A DNA stretch of 64,000 nucleotides from Bordetella pseudohinzii (GTDB taxonomy: Bacteria > Pseudomonadota > Gammaproteobacteria > Burkholderiales > Burkholderiaceae_B), in assembly GCF_000657795.2 (NCBI RefSeq), contig NZ_JHEP02000002.1:124001-188000 (forward strand). The letters are read 5' to 3'. The first letter of the stretch is position 1, and every line of letters starts with the position of its first letter. Positions 43,823-53,686 of this stretch are shown here, in pieces. The notes beneath the pieces are model-generated. The model saw only the letters and a list, made by a program, of their open reading frames with translations, was not told where the DNA came from and made no database searches. A program made the translations under genes and the position numbers.

Positions 43823-44115
43823 CGCGCGCCCAGACAGTAGAGCCCGGCCAAGAGCAGCGCCGGCGCCATCACGCCGGCCCAGGCGCGCCAGGCGCTATAG
43901 GTCGCAAAGACCCAGATCACCGCGCAGGCATAGACCACGAAAGACAGCATTTGCGCCGCGACCACGGCGTCGACGCGCGGCAGGGGCAGCCAGACGGCCA
44001 GGCAGGCCGCCGCGGCCGACGCCAGCGCATAGCCGCCGCCGATGGCGGCCACGGCGCGGGAGGCCACGGCAAGACGGTAGCGCAGCAGGCCCGCGCCGGT
44101 ATTGGGAGCTTTCAC
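43819..44115 (-). CDS. DUF3649 small membrane protein
   Basis: 98 residues from a GTG start at 44113-44115. Contains RYRLAVASRAVAAIGGGYALA, then AAQMLSFVVYACAVIWVFAT and the ending WAGVMAPALLLAGL, the DUF3649 pattern with three membrane helices. The true start is uncertain: TTG at 44157 in frame gives 112 residues, but neither has a clear ribosome-binding site. The stop overlaps the PepSY start. It is first in an operon of three that I infer is repressed by Fur. Confidence 0.8.
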   Translation of the reverse strand: MKAPNTGAGLLRYRLAVASRAVAAIGGGYALASAAAACLAVWLPLPRVDAVVAAQMLSFVVYACAVIWVFATYSAWRAWAGVMAPALLLAGLYCLGAR

Positions 44116-44167
44116 ATTGATGCCAGGGAAGGAACGGCCTCGGTGCAGGCAGGCCAAAATAGATTTT

Positions 44168-44186
44168 GCAAATTATAATCATTCCT
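44168..44186. promoter_or_regulatory. Candidate Fur box ahead of the DUF3649-PepSY-DUF3325 operon
   Basis: The sequence gcaaattataatcattcct matches the 19-base Fur consensus at about 13 positions by eye, including the run ATAATCATT. It lies about 50 to 70 bases upstream of the DUF3649 start in an AT-rich patch that stands out from the surrounding DNA, a good place to cover the promoter. Confidence 0.65.
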
Positions 44187-44235
44187 AATTGCAATAATCC
44201 AGACATCCCCTATCCTGGCTGCCCGGCCGCCTGGC

Positions 44236-44264
44236 AAAAAAACACCCCGCGCAAAGGCGGGGTG
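44236..44264 (-). terminator. Intrinsic terminator after zapE
   Basis: On the minus strand, stem caccccgc / gcggggtg (44264-44257 and 44250-44243) with six-base loop, followed by seven T (44242-44236). It is ten bases past the zapE stop at 44274 and upstream of the Fur box. Confidence 0.9.
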
Positions 44265-44273
44265 CGTGGCGGA

Positions 44274-45365
44274 CTAGAGCGTGCCGATCTGCCGGCGCTC
44301 GGATTCCAGGTATTCGCGCGATTGCATCTCCAGGATGCGCGACACCGTGCGATGGAACTCGTTGGCCAGCGCGCCTTGCGTGTAAAGCTCCTCGGGCGGG
44401 CATTCGGCCGACATGATGAGCTTGACCTTGTGATCATAGAAAACGTCGATCAGCCAGGTAAAGCGGCGCGCTTCGGAGGCCTGGCGCGGCCCCATGCGCG
44501 GCACATCCGAAAGAATGACGGCATGAAAGCGGTTGGCCAGCTCCAGATAGTCGTTCTGCGAGCGCGGGCCGCCGCAAAGCGTGGCGAAATCGAACCACAC
44601 CACGGAGCCGGCCAGCGCCTGGGCGCGGATCTCCCTATGCTCGATATGCAGCACCGGATCCTGGGGCGCCGTATCGGCCAGCTTGCCAAAGGCTGCGTCC
44701 AGCGCCTGGCGCGAGGCCGCATCCAGCGGATAGTGATACGACTGCACCTGCTCCAGCGAACGGCGCCGGTAATCGATGCCCGAATCCACGTTGAGCACGT
44801 CCATGCGGTGTTGGATCAGGTCGATGGCCGGCAGGATGCGATCGCGATGCAGCCCATCGGGATAGAGCGTGGCAGGCTCGTAGTTCGAGGTCATGACAAA
44901 GGACGTGCCGTACTCGAACAGCTTGAGCAGCAGCCGGTACAAAATCATCGCATCGGCCACATCGGAGACGTGGAACTCATCGAAGCAGATGAGGCGATAG
45001 CGCCTGGCCACCCGCCGCGCGACTTCATCGAGCGGGTCCTGCATGCCCTTGACGTTCTCGAGCTCGCGGTGAACGCCGCGCATGAACTCATGGAAGTGCA
45101 GGCGCGTCTTGCGGACCACCGGCACGGTGGCGTAGAAGGCATCCATGAGGAAGCTCTTGCCGCGTCCCACGCCGCCCCACAGATAGACGCCGCGCGGGAC
45201 GTCCGGGCGGTTCAGGAGCTTTTTCAGGGCATTGGAGCGCATCGCCTTGAAGCGCACCCAATCGTCGTAGTACTTCTGCAGGCGGTCGATGGCGCGCAAC
45301 TGCGCCTCATCCGGCTTGTAGCCCCGTTCAGCCAGGGCATTCTCGTAGTATTCGCGGGCGTTCAT
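44274..45365 (-). CDS. zapE: Cell division protein ZapE (AFG1-like ATPase)
   Basis: 363 residues. Walker A GGVGRGKS (64-71), Walker B LICFDEFHV, sensor region VMTSNYEPATLYPDGL, and the late RRFTWLIDVFYDHKVKLIMSAE, all typical of the AFG1/ZapE family. ZapE is an ATPase that binds FtsZ and affects Z-ring stability, mainly under anaerobic or heat stress in E. coli. The ATG at 45363-45365 gives the full length. Downstream of lpdA by 77 bases on the same strand, but it has its own terminator. Often found next to odh genes in betaproteobacteria. Confidence 0.94.
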   Translation of the reverse strand: MNAREYYENALAERGYKPDEAQLRAIDRLQKYYDDWVRFKAMRSNALKKLLNRPDVPRGVYLWGGVGRGKSFLMDAFYATVPVVRKTRLHFHEFMRGVHRELENVKGMQDPLDEVARRVARRYRLICFDEFHVSDVADAMILYRLLLKLFEYGTSFVMTSNYEPATLYPDGLHRDRILPAIDLIQHRMDVLNVDSGIDYRRRSLEQVQSYHYPLDAASRQALDAAFGKLADTAPQDPVLHIEHREIRAQALAGSVVWFDFATLCGGPRSQNDYLELANRFHAVILSDVPRMGPRQASEARRFTWLIDVFYDHKVKLIMSAECPPEELYTQGALANEFHRTVSRILEMQSREYLESERRQIGTL

Positions 45366-45442
45366 GTCGGAAATCTAAGAGCGCAAACGCCGCCAACCCT
45401 TGCGGATTGACGGCGTCGCGATGGATCAGGACGCGAGCGGAA

Positions 45443-46870
<1,428 letters not shown>

Positions 46871-46940
46871 AGTGTTCTCGCGGGGGAAATAGGAAGAAAG
46901 ACGGGCCGGACGCTCGCGCCCGGCCCCGCCCGAGGCTGGA

Positions 46941-48155
46941 TTACAGGTCCAGCAGCAGGCGTTGCGGGTCTTCCAGCGCTTCCTTCATGGCGACCAGGCC
47001 CAGCACGGCTTCGCGGCCGTCGATGATGCGGTGGTCATAGGACATGGCCAGGTAGTTCATCGGGCGGATGACGATCTGGCCGTTCTCGACAACCGGACGC
47101 TCCTTGGTGGCGTGCACGCCCAGGATGGCCGATTGCGGCGGGTTGATGATCGGGGTCGAGAGCATCGAGCCGAACACGCCGCCGTTGGAGATGGAGAAGG
47201 TGCCGCCGGTCATTTCTTCGATGCCCAGCTTGCCGTCGGCGGCGCGCTTGCCAAAGTCGGCGATGGTCTTCTCGATTTCAGCGATGGTCAGCTGGTCGGC
47301 GTTGCGCAGGATGGGCACCACCAGGCCACGCGGGCTGCCGACAGCGATACCGATGTCGAAATAGCCGTGGTAGATGATGTCCTTGCCGTCGACCGAGGCG
47401 TTGATCACCGGGTACTTCTTCAAGGCGGCGACGGCGGCCTTCACGAAGAAGGACATGAAGCCCAGCTTGACGCCGTGTTCCTTCTCGAACTTGTCCTTGT
47501 ACTTGTTGCGCAGGTCGATGACGGCCTGCATGTTGACCTCGTTGAAGGTCGTCAGGATGGCGTTTTCCTGTTGCGATTGCAGCAGGCGCTCGGCCACGCG
47601 GGCACGCAGGCGGCTCATGGGCACGCGCTGCTCCGGACGGCCGTCCAGCGACAGGGTCGGGGGAGCGACCGGGGCGGCCGGGGCCTTGGCGGGCGCGGCG
47701 CCGGCGGCCAGGGCATCGGCCTTGGTCACACGGCCGTCGCGGCCGCTGCCGGCCACGTTGGCGGCGTCCACGCCCTTCTCGGCGAGGATCTTGGCGGCGG
47801 CGGGCGAAGCCACGCCGGCGGCCGAGGTGCTGGCGGCGGCGGGCGCGGCGGCAGCGGCGGCCGGCGCGGCGGCAGCCGGAGCAGCGGCGGCGGCGGGCGC
47901 GGCGGCGGCCTTGGCGGCGGTGTCGATGCGGGCGATCAGCTCGCCCGAGGTCACGGTGCTGCCGTCACCCTTGACGATCTCGGCCAGCACGCCAGCCGAG
48001 GGCGCCGGCACTTCCAGCACGACCTTGTCGGTCTCGATTTCGATCAGGATCTCGTCGGCCTCGACAGCGGCGCCGGGCTGCTTCTTCCAGGTCAGCAGGG
48101 TGGCTTCCGAAACCGATTCGGACAGCTGGGGGACAACAACGTCAGTAATAGCCAT
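46941..48155 (-). CDS. sucB: Dihydrolipoamide succinyltransferase, E2 of 2-oxoglutarate dehydrogenase
   Basis: 404 residues. One lipoyl domain (1-75) with lipoylated Lys44 in ETDKVVLEV, a long Ala-rich linker (about 80-115), a peripheral-subunit-binding domain (about 120-160: [21 protein letters not shown]), a second linker, and the catalytic domain (about 175-404) with the active site [10 protein letters not shown]. It transfers the succinyl group to CoA. The gene is 46 bases after sucA. Confidence 0.96.
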   Translation of the reverse strand: MAITDVVVPQLSESVSEATLLTWKKQPGAAVEADEILIEIETDKVVLEVPAPSAGVLAEIVKGDGSTVTSGELIARIDTAAKAAAAPAAAAAPAAAAPAAAAAAPAAASTSAAGVASPAAAKILAEKGVDAANVAGSGRDGRVTKADALAAGAAPAKAPAAPVAPPTLSLDGRPEQRVPMSRLRARVAERLLQSQQENAILTTFNEVNMQAVIDLRNKYKDKFEKEHGVKLGFMSFFVKAAVAALKKYPVINASVDGKDIIYHGYFDIGIAVGSPRGLVVPILRNADQLTIAEIEKTIADFGKRAADGKLGIEEMTGGTFSISNGGVFGSMLSTPIINPPQSAILGVHATKERPVVENGQIVIRPMNYLAMSYDHRIIDGREAVLGLVAMKEALEDPQRLLLDL

Positions 48156-48201
48156 GATGATGAATTCCGTTAGATAAGTATTCTGTGGTCCGCGACCGCG
48201 C

Positions 48202-51072
48202 TCACTTGGTCAGCATAAAGCCCTTGAACTTGGGCGCGAAAGCCTGTTCGATCAGCGCCTTCTGCTGCTCCTGGTGCTTGGCCAGGTAGCCCACGGCCGG
48301 CGAGGCCGAGGCGGCGCGCCCGGCGTAGCCCAGCTTCTGGCCTTCGGCCATGTTCTCGTACAGGTGGTGCTGGATGTAGAACCACGAACCCTGGTTCTGC
48401 GGCTCGTCCTGGACCCAGATCACTTCGGTAGCCTTCGGGTACTTGCGCAGTTCGGTTTCGAAGGCCTTGTGCGCGAAGGGGTAGAGCTGCTCGACGCGGA
48501 CGATGGCGATGTTGTCGGCCTCACGTTCGCGGCGCGCGTTGACCAGGTCGTAATAGACCTTGCCCGAGCAAGCCAGCACGCGCTTGACCGAGCCGGCCTT
48601 GATGCTGTCGTCCAGTTCGCCGATGACCGGGCGGAAGCTGCCGCCGGCCAGTTCGGTGAGGGGCGAGCCCGCATCCTTGTTACGCAGCAGCGACTTGGGC
48701 GTGAAGATCACCAGCGGCTTGCGGAACGGACGGATCATCTGGCGGCGCAGCAGATGGAAGATCTGCGAGGCCGTGGTCGGCTGAACGACCTGGATGTTGT
48801 TGTCCGCGCACAGCTGCAGGAAGCGCTCGATACGGCCCGAGGAGTGCTCCGGACCCTGGCCTTCGTAGCCGTGCGGCAGCATCATGGTCAGGCCGGACTG
48901 GCGGCCCCACTTGGCTTCGCCGGCGGTGATGAACTGGTCGATCACGACCTGGGCGCCGTTGACGAAGTCGCCGAACTGGGCTTCCCAGATGGTGAGCGTA
49001 TTGGGCTCGGCCGACGAATAGCCGTATTCGAAGGCCAGCACGGCCTCTTCGGACAGCACGGAATCGATCACGGTGAACGGGGCCTGGCCTTCCGAGACAT
49101 TCTGCAGCGGAATATAGGTGCCGTCGTTCCAGCGCTCGCGGTTCTGGTCATGCAGCACGGCGTGGCGGTGGGTGAAGGTGCCCCGGCCCGAATCCTGGCC
49201 GGTGATGCGCACGGCATAGCCCGAGGCCACCAGGGTGGCGAAGGCCAGATGCTCGCCCATGCCCCAGTCGAGGTTCTGCTCGCCCTTGGCCATGTTGCGG
49301 CGGTCGTTCAGCAGCTTGGCCACCAGCGGGTGCACGGTGAAGCCTTCCGGAACGGTCGTGATGCGTTCGCCGATGCGCTTGAGTTCGGCCAGCGGCACCG
49401 CGGTGTCGGCCTGGTCGGTCCACTTGGCGCTCAGGAAGGGCGACCAGTCGATGGCGTACTTGCTCTTGTAGTCGGTCAGCACCGGCTCGATGGTGCGCTG
49501 GCCGTCTTCCATGAGCTGGCGGTAATCCTTGACCATCTGGTCGGCGTCGCCCTCGGCCAGCACGCCCTGCGTGGTCAGCTTGTCGGCGTACAGCTTGCGG
49601 GTGCCCGGATGGTGGCCGATGCGCTTGTACATCAGCGGCTGCGTCAGCGACGGGGTGTCCTGCTCGTTGTGGCCCAGCTTGCGGAAGCACACGATGTCCA
49701 GCACCACGTCGTGGCGGAACTGCATGCGGTAGTCCAGCGCCAGGCGCGTGGCGAACACCACGGCTTCGGGATCGTCGCCGTTGACGTGGAACACCGGGGC
49801 CTCGATCATCTTGACCACGTCGGTGCAATACAGCGTCGAACGCGAGTCACGCGGATCCGAGGTGGTGAAGCCGATCTGGTTGTTGATGACGATGTGCAGC
49901 GTGCCGCCCGTGCCGTAACCGCGCGTCTGGGCGAGGTTCAGGGTTTCCATCACGACGCCCTGGCCGGCGAAGGCCGCGTCGCCGTGCACCAGCACCGGCA
50001 GGACCTGCTTGCCTTCCTGGTCGCCGCGGCGCTCCTGGCGGGCGCGGACGCTGCCCTCGACCACCGGGTTGACGATTTCCAGGTGGGAGGGGTTGAACGC
50101 CAGCGACAGGTGCACCGGACCGCCACGGGTCGAGACATCGCTGGAAAAACCGTTGTGGTACTTCACGTCGCCGTCGGTCAGGCCTTCGGCGTGCTTGCCT
50201 TCGAATTCGGCAAACAGGTCGCCGGGCATCTTGCCCATGATGTTGACCAGCAGGTTCAGGCGGCCGCGGTGGGCCATGCCGACCACGATCTCCTGGACGC
50301 CCGAGTCACCGGCGTGGTTGACCACTTCGTCCATCGAGGCAATGAAGCTCTCGCCGCCTTCGAGCGAGAAGCGCTTCTGGCCGACGTACTTGGTGTGCAG
50401 GAAGCGCTCCAGGCCCTCGGATTCGGTCAGCTGCTGCAGGATGTGGCGCTTTTCTTCGGTCGAGAAGGCGGGCGCGGCCAGCGTCGATTCCAGGCGCTGC
50501 TGGATCCAGCGCTTGGCGGTCGGATCGGAGACATGCATGAACTCCGCGCCGATCGAGCGGCAATAGGTGTCGCGCAGCGCCTTCAGGATGTCGCGCAGCG
50601 TCATCGTGCTGGCGGTCGTGAAGTAGGTGTTGGTCGCGGAGTAGGTTTGATCGAGATCGGCTTCGGTCAGGCCGTAGAAGGCCGGATCGAGCTCGGGGAT
50701 CGGGGGACGTTCCTGGCGCTTGAGCGGGTCCAGATCGGCCCAGCGCGAGCCCAGCGAACGGTAGGCGGCGATCAGCGACTGCACCGAGACCTGCTTCGAG
50801 GCCACCGACAGGTCGGGCTCGGCGGCGCGCTGCAGGAAGGCATTGGCGCGGGCGCGTTGCGCGAAGGATTCGACGATGGGAGCGTGCGCCTGATCGCGCG
50901 TGGATTCTTGCCCGTCGGTGGCCGGCGTATGCTGCAGCTGGTCAAAGTACTCGCGCCACTGATCGGGCACCGAGCCGGGGTTGTCGAGATAGGCTTCGTA
51001 AAGCTCTTCGACGTATGGGGCATTACCCCCAAACAGATAGGAGGTAGATAGGGATTCTGATTCCGTAGACAT
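48202..51072 (-). CDS. sucA: 2-oxoglutarate dehydrogenase E1 component
   Basis: 956 residues, normal length. The N-terminal E2-binding segment reads [18 protein letters not shown], then the ThDP domain with [29 protein letters not shown] and [11 protein letters not shown], and a transketolase-like C-terminal half with [20 protein letters not shown]. It decarboxylates 2-oxoglutarate and passes the succinyl group to SucB lipoamide. First gene of the sucA-sucB-lpdA operon; a 339-base gap to the OPT gene upstream holds its promoter. Confidence 0.97.
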   Translation of the reverse strand: MSTESESLSTSYLFGGNAPYVEELYEAYLDNPGSVPDQWREYFDQLQHTPATDGQESTRDQAHAPIVESFAQRARANAFLQRAAEPDLSVASKQVSVQSLIAAYRSLGSRWADLDPLKRQERPPIPELDPAFYGLTEADLDQTYSATNTYFTTASTMTLRDILKALRDTYCRSIGAEFMHVSDPTAKRWIQQRLESTLAAPAFSTEEKRHILQQLTESEGLERFLHTKYVGQKRFSLEGGESFIASMDEVVNHAGDSGVQEIVVGMAHRGRLNLLVNIMGKMPGDLFAEFEGKHAEGLTDGDVKYHNGFSSDVSTRGGPVHLSLAFNPSHLEIVNPVVEGSVRARQERRGDQEGKQVLPVLVHGDAAFAGQGVVMETLNLAQTRGYGTGGTLHIVINNQIGFTTSDPRDSRSTLYCTDVVKMIEAPVFHVNGDDPEAVVFATRLALDYRMQFRHDVVLDIVCFRKLGHNEQDTPSLTQPLMYKRIGHHPGTRKLYADKLTTQGVLAEGDADQMVKDYRQLMEDGQRTIEPVLTDYKSKYAIDWSPFLSAKWTDQADTAVPLAELKRIGERITTVPEGFTVHPLVAKLLNDRRNMAKGEQNLDWGMGEHLAFATLVASGYAVRITGQDSGRGTFTHRHAVLHDQNRERWNDGTYIPLQNVSEGQAPFTVIDSVLSEEAVLAFEYGYSSAEPNTLTIWEAQFGDFVNGAQVVIDQFITAGEAKWGRQSGLTMMLPHGYEGQGPEHSSGRIERFLQLCADNNIQVVQPTTASQIFHLLRRQMIRPFRKPLVIFTPKSLLRNKDAGSPLTELAGGSFRPVIGELDDSIKAGSVKRVLACSGKVYYDLVNARREREADNIAIVRVEQLYPFAHKAFETELRKYPKATEVIWVQDEPQNQGSWFYIQHHLYENMAEGQKLGYAGRAASASPAVGYLAKHQEQQKALIEQAFAPKFKGFMLTK

Positions 51073-51411
51073 AATGTCGCTTCACCTTGACGAGTGCTTC
51101 ACTCGCATACGATGCAGGAAAACCTTCCGCGACACGGGCTTCCCGGTTAGCGGATAGCAGGGGCAGAAGGCACGTACAAGCCTCGAAAGCCGTGCGATGA
51201 GTATACTCCTTCGAGTTTGCCCCCGTCTCGCTGCAATCGCATGACAGGACAGGAAAGTCGGGCATGCCGATATTCCTGGGCAGAATGCCTGCGCCAAGCT
51301 GCGGGTTACAGGCGTCTACGCGGCCCTTACGGGCGGCTTCATGGCCGCATCTCGCGGCGCGCATCCTGGCGCGCCGCCCGGCCCTGACGTGACGAGGATA
51401 CGACGCCGGCC
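51073..51411. promoter_or_regulatory. 339-base region upstream of sucA
   Basis: No gene is convincing here. The sucA promoter must lie in this stretch. The palindrome GAGTATACTC (51199-51208) contains a TATACT on the minus strand that could be a -10 about 130 bases before the sucA start, but no good -35 accompanies it. No terminator of the OPT gene with a T tract was recognised. Confidence 0.3.
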
Positions 51412-53451
51412 CTAGGCCGCCAAGTCCCCCCGCCCCAGCACCCGGCGGCCAAAGCCGGCCACCACCAGGGCGAAAGCCGCCAGGCCCAGCCATTGCGCCG
51501 TCCGGGCAAAATCGGGCCCGACCAGGGCCAGGGGGGCGTCCTGCTGGGTGGCCCCGATCACGGCGGCCATGAGCACGCCGACCAGGCTTTCGCCCACGAT
51601 CAGTCCCGAGGCCAGCAGCACCCCGCGCCGCCGCGCCGGCGCCGCGTACTCGGCCAGGGGCCGGCCCTGCGCCCGGGCCCGTCGGCGCAGCAGCCGGTCC
51701 AGCACCCAGGCGAGGACCGCGCCGACCACGATGGGCGCGCTCACCGAGGGCGGCAGATAGATGCCTATGCCCACCGCCAGCACCGGCATGCGGGCGAGCC
51801 GGCAAGAGCGCTTGAGGAGCTGATCAAGGAGGATCAGCGCCACCCCCACCCCCATGCCGATCACTATCATGGTCCAGTTCAGGTCGCGCAGAAAGATGCC
51901 GCGCGCAATGGCCAGCATGAGTGTCGCCTGGGGCGCGGACAAGGCCCGGTCCGGATCCATGTCCGGCCTGGGCAGGGCGCCGCTGAAACCATAGGCGTTG
52001 TAGAGCAGATCCAGGACCGGGGAGATGACCGCCGCCCCGACCAGGCAGCCTATCAGCAAGGCCACCTGCTGGCGCCAGGGCGTGGCGCCCACCAGCCAGC
52101 CGGTTTTCAGGTCCTGCAGGTTGTCATTGGCGATGGAGGCCACGGCGATCACCGCGGCCGTGGTGAAAATGGCCAGCGCCGTGGCCAGGCGCAAGCCTTC
52201 GGGGCTGGCCAGCAAGCCGTCCTGGCGATGCGTGGCCACCATGAGCAGGGACACCAGCACGATGGCGACAATGCCCACCCCGGAAATCGGGCTGGTCGAG
52301 GACCCCACCAGCCCGGCCATATAGCCGCAGGCCGCCGCCACCAGGAAACCAAAGACAAAGGCGAACAGCACGGCATAGGCCACCAGCGGCCAGAGGCGGC
52401 CCTGGGCGGCGGGGGCCTGGCCCAGGAAGCTGGCGAACACCGCCACCAGGACGGCCGCCAGGCCCAGCGTGAGCAGCGCGATCCAGATACCGGGCAGATC
52501 GCGTTCGGTGCGCGGCAGCTCGCCGCGAGGCCGCCCGCCCCCGGCCAGGGAACCGAACATGGCGGCCATGCCCCGCATCATGGGCAGGAACAGCAGGGCC
52601 AAGGTCCAGATCGCGCCCACGCCGATCACCCCCGCGCCGATGAAGCGGACCTGCGAACTCCAGACCTCGGTGCCGAACGCGGCCAGGCTCTGGCCGGCGG
52701 CCGGCGCCGCCTGCAGGGTCAGCAGCGGCACGGCCACGCCCCAGGCGATGAACAGCCCGGTCAGCATGGCCAGGCCGGCGACGATGCCGATCAGATAGCC
52801 CGCGCCCAGCAGCGCCAGGGAAAAACCCATGGGCAGGCGCAGCACGGCGCCGCCCAGCGACCACCAGCCGTTGACGGCGTCGCCCAGCACGCGCAGCCCG
52901 CCGGAGGCAAAGCTGAACAGGGCGGCCACGCCGCCGCCGGCCAGGATATGGCTCATGCCGGTGGACGCCGCCGCGCCCGAGGCCGCCCGGGCGCTGCTGC
53001 CCACGCGCAGGATTTCGGCGGCCGCCACCCCTTCCGGATAGGGCAGCGGACTCTTGACCACCATCAGGTGGCGCAGGGGAATGGAAAACATCACCCCCAG
53101 CATCCCGCCGGCCGCGCAGATGGCCAGCGTCTGCCAGAACGGGAAATGCTGCCAATGCCCCAGCATCACCAGCGAAGGCAGGATGAAGATGATGGACGAC
53201 AAGGTGCCGGCCGCCGAAGCCTGGGTCTGCACCATATTGTTTTCCAGGATGTTGGCCCCCGGAAACATGCGCAAGACCGACATCGAGATCACCGCGGCCG
53301 GAATGGCCGAGGAAAACGTCAGCCCGACCTTCAAGCCCAGAAAGACATTGGACGCCGTGAAAATCACCGTAATGACCGCGCCCAGCAAAACCCCGCGCAC
53401 GGTCAGCTCCGGCAAGGACATCGCATCCGGAACCCGCAAACCCTCGGCCAT
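51412..53451 (-). CDS. OPT family oligopeptide transporter
   Basis: 679 residues from MAEGLRVPDAMSLPELTVRG. About 15 membrane helices. Family blocks: SNVFLGLKVGLTFSSAIPAA, ILENNMVQTQASAAGTLSS, PLPYPEGVAAAEIL and SSTSPISGVGIVAIV. OPT proteins carry small peptides or metal-peptide complexes through the inner membrane using the proton gradient; bacterial members are little studied. The start has AGGGAGAG; an in-frame longer start at 53499 was rejected. Single gene, divergent from the AceE-like gene. Confidence 0.92.
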   Translation of the reverse strand: MAEGLRVPDAMSLPELTVRGVLLGAVITVIFTASNVFLGLKVGLTFSSAIPAAVISMSVLRMFPGANILENNMVQTQASAAGTLSSIIFILPSLVMLGHWQHFPFWQTLAICAAGGMLGVMFSIPLRHLMVVKSPLPYPEGVAAAEILRVGSSARAASGAAASTGMSHILAGGGVAALFSFASGGLRVLGDAVNGWWSLGGAVLRLPMGFSLALLGAGYLIGIVAGLAMLTGLFIAWGVAVPLLTLQAAPAAGQSLAAFGTEVWSSQVRFIGAGVIGVGAIWTLALLFLPMMRGMAAMFGSLAGGGRPRGELPRTERDLPGIWIALLTLGLAAVLVAVFASFLGQAPAAQGRLWPLVAYAVLFAFVFGFLVAAACGYMAGLVGSSTSPISGVGIVAIVLVSLLMVATHRQDGLLASPEGLRLATALAIFTTAAVIAVASIANDNLQDLKTGWLVGATPWRQQVALLIGCLVGAAVISPVLDLLYNAYGFSGALPRPDMDPDRALSAPQATLMLAIARGIFLRDLNWTMIVIGMGVGVALILLDQLLKRSCRLARMPVLAVGIGIYLPPSVSAPIVVGAVLAWVLDRLLRRRARAQGRPLAEYAAPARRRGVLLASGLIVGESLVGVLMAAVIGATQQDAPLALVGPDFARTAQWLGLAAFALVVAGFGRRVLGRGDLAA

Positions 53452-53686
53452 AGCTGCTCTCCCTGTCAGCCCGGCGGGACGGCGCCGGCTGCCCACCATG
53501 GTAGCGCCGGCGGCGGCGGCGCGGTTTCAGGGGAAAGGAAAACCCGGATGGCAGCATATTCGTCCGCCAAACCGGGCTTGCGCGGCAGGCCGTGCCGCAG
53601 CGGCCCGCGCCGCCGCGCCGTTTTCGGTCACTCATGCTGGGGACTCGGATCTAGGATTACAAGAAAAAGCCCTATCGGAGACAGCC

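Noticed and set aside
47800-47940. Low-complexity repeat in sucB
   Set aside because: It is the normal Ala-rich flexible linker of an E2 protein, not a mobile or regulatory repeat.
48274-51051. A 925-codon open frame antisense to sucA
   Set aside because: Shadow of high GC codon use; no motif, no ribosome-binding site, and sucA is complete on the other strand. The same applies to the antisense frames over tex and maeB.
53054-53686. A 211-codon N-terminal extension of the AceE-like protein
   Set aside because: It overlaps the OPT gene on the other strand and the intergenic gap. The family start is at 53687 with a ribosome-binding site.
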